A DNA stretch of 64,000 nucleotides from Candidatus Nanopelagicus abundans (GTDB taxonomy: Bacteria; Actinomycetota; Actinomycetes; Nanopelagicales; Nanopelagicaceae): the NCBI RefSeq assembly GCF_002288305.1, contig NZ_CP016779.1, forward strand, positions 682,001 through 746,000, written 5' to 3'. A program made the position numbers and the translations under genes. The notes under the pieces are model-generated. The model ran no database searches. It was not told where the DNA came from and saw only the letters and a list, made by a program, of their open reading frames with translations. Every line of letters begins with the position of its first letter. The stretch's first letter is position 1. Positions 62,115 through 64,000 of this stretch are shown one piece after another.

Positions 62115-63578
62115 TTATTTGGAAATCCCCGCCCTAATTCGTGCGATCGAGCGCTCCTTGCCTAACAACTCTAATGATTCAAATAATGGTGGTGAAATAT
62201 GAGAACCAGTTACAGCAATTCGAAGTGCGCTAAAGGCAATTCTTGGTTTAAGTCCTAGTTCATCAATTAATGCGCTACGTAATACCTCTTCAATACTTGT
62301 GTGATTCCAGGTAGAAAGTGGCTCAATTTTCGCTAACGCAACCATTAAAACCTGTTGTGATCCTTCATCTTTTATCTTTGGTAACTCATCTGGGGCTACT
62401 ACAAAATCCTTAACAAATAGAAAATTCAGCATGGCAGGGATTTCAGCTAAAGTAATAATTCGCTCTTGGATTATTGGTAGAGCTGATTTAACAATCGCAA
62501 TCTCTTCCGGTGTACCAGTAATAACCTTTTCTTTAATTAAAAATGGCAAAGCCCACTCTAAAAACTTATCTAAGGTGAGGGCTCGAATTTTATCCCCATT
62601 AATTGCTTCAAGTTTTTTCGGATCAAATCTAGCTGGGCTGCTGTTAACTCGTTCAATGGTAAATAACTGAACTAATTCAGTCATAGATATATTTTCTTTA
62701 TCATCTCCAGGTGACCAACCAAGAAGGGCTAAATAATTACAAATGGCTTCGGGCAAATAGCCATGTTCGCGATACCAATTAATTGATACTTCACCATTTC
62801 GCTTTGATAATTTTGCATTATCTTGTCCCATCACAAATGGTAGATGGGCAAATACTGGATACTGCGCTGGGGTAAGGCCCATCGCTTGATAAACTCTAAT
62901 CTGCCTTGGAGTAGATGAAAGTAAATCCTCTCCCCGTAGCACATGAGTTATCTTCATTAAAACATCATCAACTGCTACCGCAAGTGTATAAAGTGGTGAA
63001 CCATCTGCTCGTGCTAAAACAAAATCTGGAACAAATTCATGTTCAAATTTAACCTCACCACGAATTAGATCAGTAAAAATTGTTTCCCCATTCGGCATGC
63101 GCATACGCACAACTGGTTTGCGGCCAGCAGATTTATATTGCTCAATTTGTGCATCTGATAAATCTCGGCATTTACCGTCATAACCAGGTGCTTTGTTATT
63201 TTTCATTTGCACCTGCCTGCGCTCCTCTAACTCTTCAGAGCTGCAATAGCAATAATAAGCATCACCTTGATCTAAAAACTTTTGTGACCACTGACTATAA
63301 ATATCTAATCTTTCTGATTGTAAATAGGGGCCATACTCACCACCCACTTCAGGTCCTTCATCCCAATCTAATCCGAGCCACTTTAAACTTTGAATTGCGG
63401 CTTGGATGTACTCATCTGTTACACGTTCTTTATCAGTATCCTCAATTCGAAAAATTAATTTTCCGCCAGTATGCCTTGCATATGCCCAATCAAATAGGGC
63501 AGTTCTTATGTTTCCGACATGCAGATCACCAGTTGGTGATGGTGCAAATCGCACACGTACTTCAGAATTATTGGCCAC
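62115..63578 (-). CDS. gltX: Glutamyl-tRNA synthetase
   Basis: Class I synthetase of 487 residues. VRVRFAPSPTGDLHVGNIR contains the HIGH-equivalent HVGN, and FVMGQDNAKLSKRNGEVS the KMSKS-equivalent KLSKR. I start at GTG 63578 (VANNSEV), which overlaps the FAH gene stop by 11 bp; the longer frame is inside that gene. It is followed by tRNA-Gln and tRNA-Glu. Probably non-discriminating, serving both tRNAs, but that is inferred. Confidence 0.94.
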   Translation of the reverse strand: MANNSEVRVRFAPSPTGDLHVGNIRTALFDWAYARHTGGKLIFRIEDTDKERVTDEYIQAAIQSLKWLGLDWDEGPEVGGEYGPYLQSERLDIYSQWSQKFLDQGDAYYCYCSSEELEERRQVQMKNNKAPGYDGKCRDLSDAQIEQYKSAGRKPVVRMRMPNGETIFTDLIRGEVKFEHEFVPDFVLARADGSPLYTLAVAVDDVLMKITHVLRGEDLLSSTPRQIRVYQAMGLTPAQYPVFAHLPFVMGQDNAKLSKRNGEVSINWYREHGYLPEAICNYLALLGWSPGDDKENISMTELVQLFTIERVNSSPARFDPKKLEAINGDKIRALTLDKFLEWALPFLIKEKVITGTPEEIAIVKSALPIIQERIITLAEIPAMLNFLFVKDFVVAPDELPKIKDEGSQQVLMVALAKIEPLSTWNHTSIEEVLRSALIDELGLKPRIAFSALRIAVTGSHISPPLFESLELLGKERSIARIRAGISK

Positions 63579-64000
63579 GAGAAGAGACCTTATTAGTAAG
63601 AGCGCCCAAACCATCAATTGCCACAGTAATTGATGCTCCAGATGGCATAGGACCGATACCAGCAGGTGTGCCGGTAAGAATTACATCTCCAGGAAGTAGT
63701 GTCATTACATTTGTTACAAACTCAATTATTTGTGGGACCTTAAATATCATCTCTGAAAGCATAGAGGACTGCTTTACCTCACCATTTAGTGTGGAGGTTA
63801 TTTTTTGATTTCCTGGAATAAATTCTGTTTCAATCCAAGGTCCAAGTGGGCAAAAAGTGTCAAACCCCTTAGCTCTACTCCACTGCCCATCCTTCTTTTG
63901 AAGATCTCTAGCAGTAACATCATTTGCCAGTGTGTAGCCATAAATAACATCTTTTGCTTTTGATGCTGGAACTTCCTTACAAATACGCCCAATTACTATT
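63568..64000 (-). CDS. Fumarylacetoacetate hydrolase family protein, C-terminal part
   Basis: Metal-dependent FAH-fold enzyme; 143 residues are visible and the N-terminal part lies beyond the window. YGYTLANDVTARDLQKKDGQ, RAKGFDTFCPLGPWI and GDVILTGTPAGIGPM are family motifs. Family members hydrolyse C-C bonds of 1,3-diketones, isomerise or decarboxylate 2-oxo acids; the substrate cannot be told. Adjacency to gltX is the usual actinobacterial order. Confidence 0.92.
   Translation of the reverse strand, partial: IVIGRICKEVPASKAKDVIYGYTLANDVTARDLQKKDGQWSRAKGFDTFCPLGPWIETEFIPGNQKITSTLNGEVKQSSMLSEMIFKVPQIIEFVTNVMTLLPGDVILTGTPAGIGPMPSGASITVAIDGLGALTNKVSSRGQ

Noticed and set aside
63080-63808. A 242-codon plus-strand reading frame
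   Set aside because: It lies wholly antisense to gltX and the FAH-family gene, both of which have unambiguous motifs. Its translation shows no family features.

Overview
The window looks like the chromosome of a low-GC, streamlined actinobacterium, most likely a freshwater member of the acI / Nanopelagicales lineage (Planktophila- or Nanopelagicus-like). The reasons are actinobacterial gene orders (mraZ-rsmH-ftsL-ftsI-murE-murF-mraY-murD-ftsW-murG; smc-ftsY-amtB-glnK-ffh-rpsP; coaD-DUF177-rpmF-rnc-mutM; hup-leuD-leuC with a divergent NdgR-type regulator), a DUF3040 protein, DNAs rich in A+T, and genes that abut or overlap nearly everywhere. No stretch above about 200 bp lacks a gene, and no IS element, prophage or CRISPR array is visible. 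The lineage assignment is inference.

Layout. 1-10.6 kb (minus strand) is the division and cell-wall cluster, read from mraZ to murG, with a MraZ-type operator array upstream and a very long imperfect palindrome between mraZ and rsmH. 10.7-12.3 kb holds a DUF3040 protein and DNA polymerase IV. 12.4-15.0 kb carries DoxX, then a TauE-aquaporin-ArsC cassette and a rhodanese. 15.1-24.8 kb is a carotenoid locus: an alpha/beta hydrolase, CrtA-like monooxygenase, CruF hydratase, CruG-like glycosyltransferase and CrtD-like desaturase, then crtE-crtI-crtB behind a GC-rich structured leader, and the split lycopene cyclase crtYc/crtYd on the other strand. Together these predict a monocyclic C40 carotenoid that is hydroxylated, oxygenated and glycosylated at its acyclic end. 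24.8-26.0 kb is a TPP riboswitch controlling a PnuT-type thiamine transporter and a P-loop kinase of unknown substrate.

26-35.6 kb contains a PknL-type PASTA kinase, endonuclease IV, two EamA transporters, threonine aldolase, Ogt, class II DAHP synthase, a phosphofructokinase with PPi-type active-site residues, and an esterase. 35.6-53 kb (minus strand) is the housekeeping block era-dprA-rnhB-lepB-rpsP-ffh-glnK-amtB-ftsY-smc-mutM-rnc-rpmF-DUF177-coaD-rsmD-recG. It is shorter than the usual actinobacterial version: glnD, the rimM-trmD-rplS group and yraN-comM are absent from their usual places. 53-64 kb holds rpmB, thiL, a stand-alone RAM-domain protein, a duplicated YbaK gene with one truncated copy, ddl, gpsA, plsC, hup, leuDC, ndgR, tRNA-Glu, tRNA-Gln, gltX and a partial FAH-family gene.

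The most unusual observation is the SMC protein: both heads and both full-length coiled-coil arms are present, but I cannot find the globular hinge (dimerisation) domain at the apex. Other items worth attention are the carotenoid tailoring genes, the unidentified crtE leader RNA, the riboswitch-linked kinase, the AAAGTGG operator repeats and the mraZ-rsmH palindrome.
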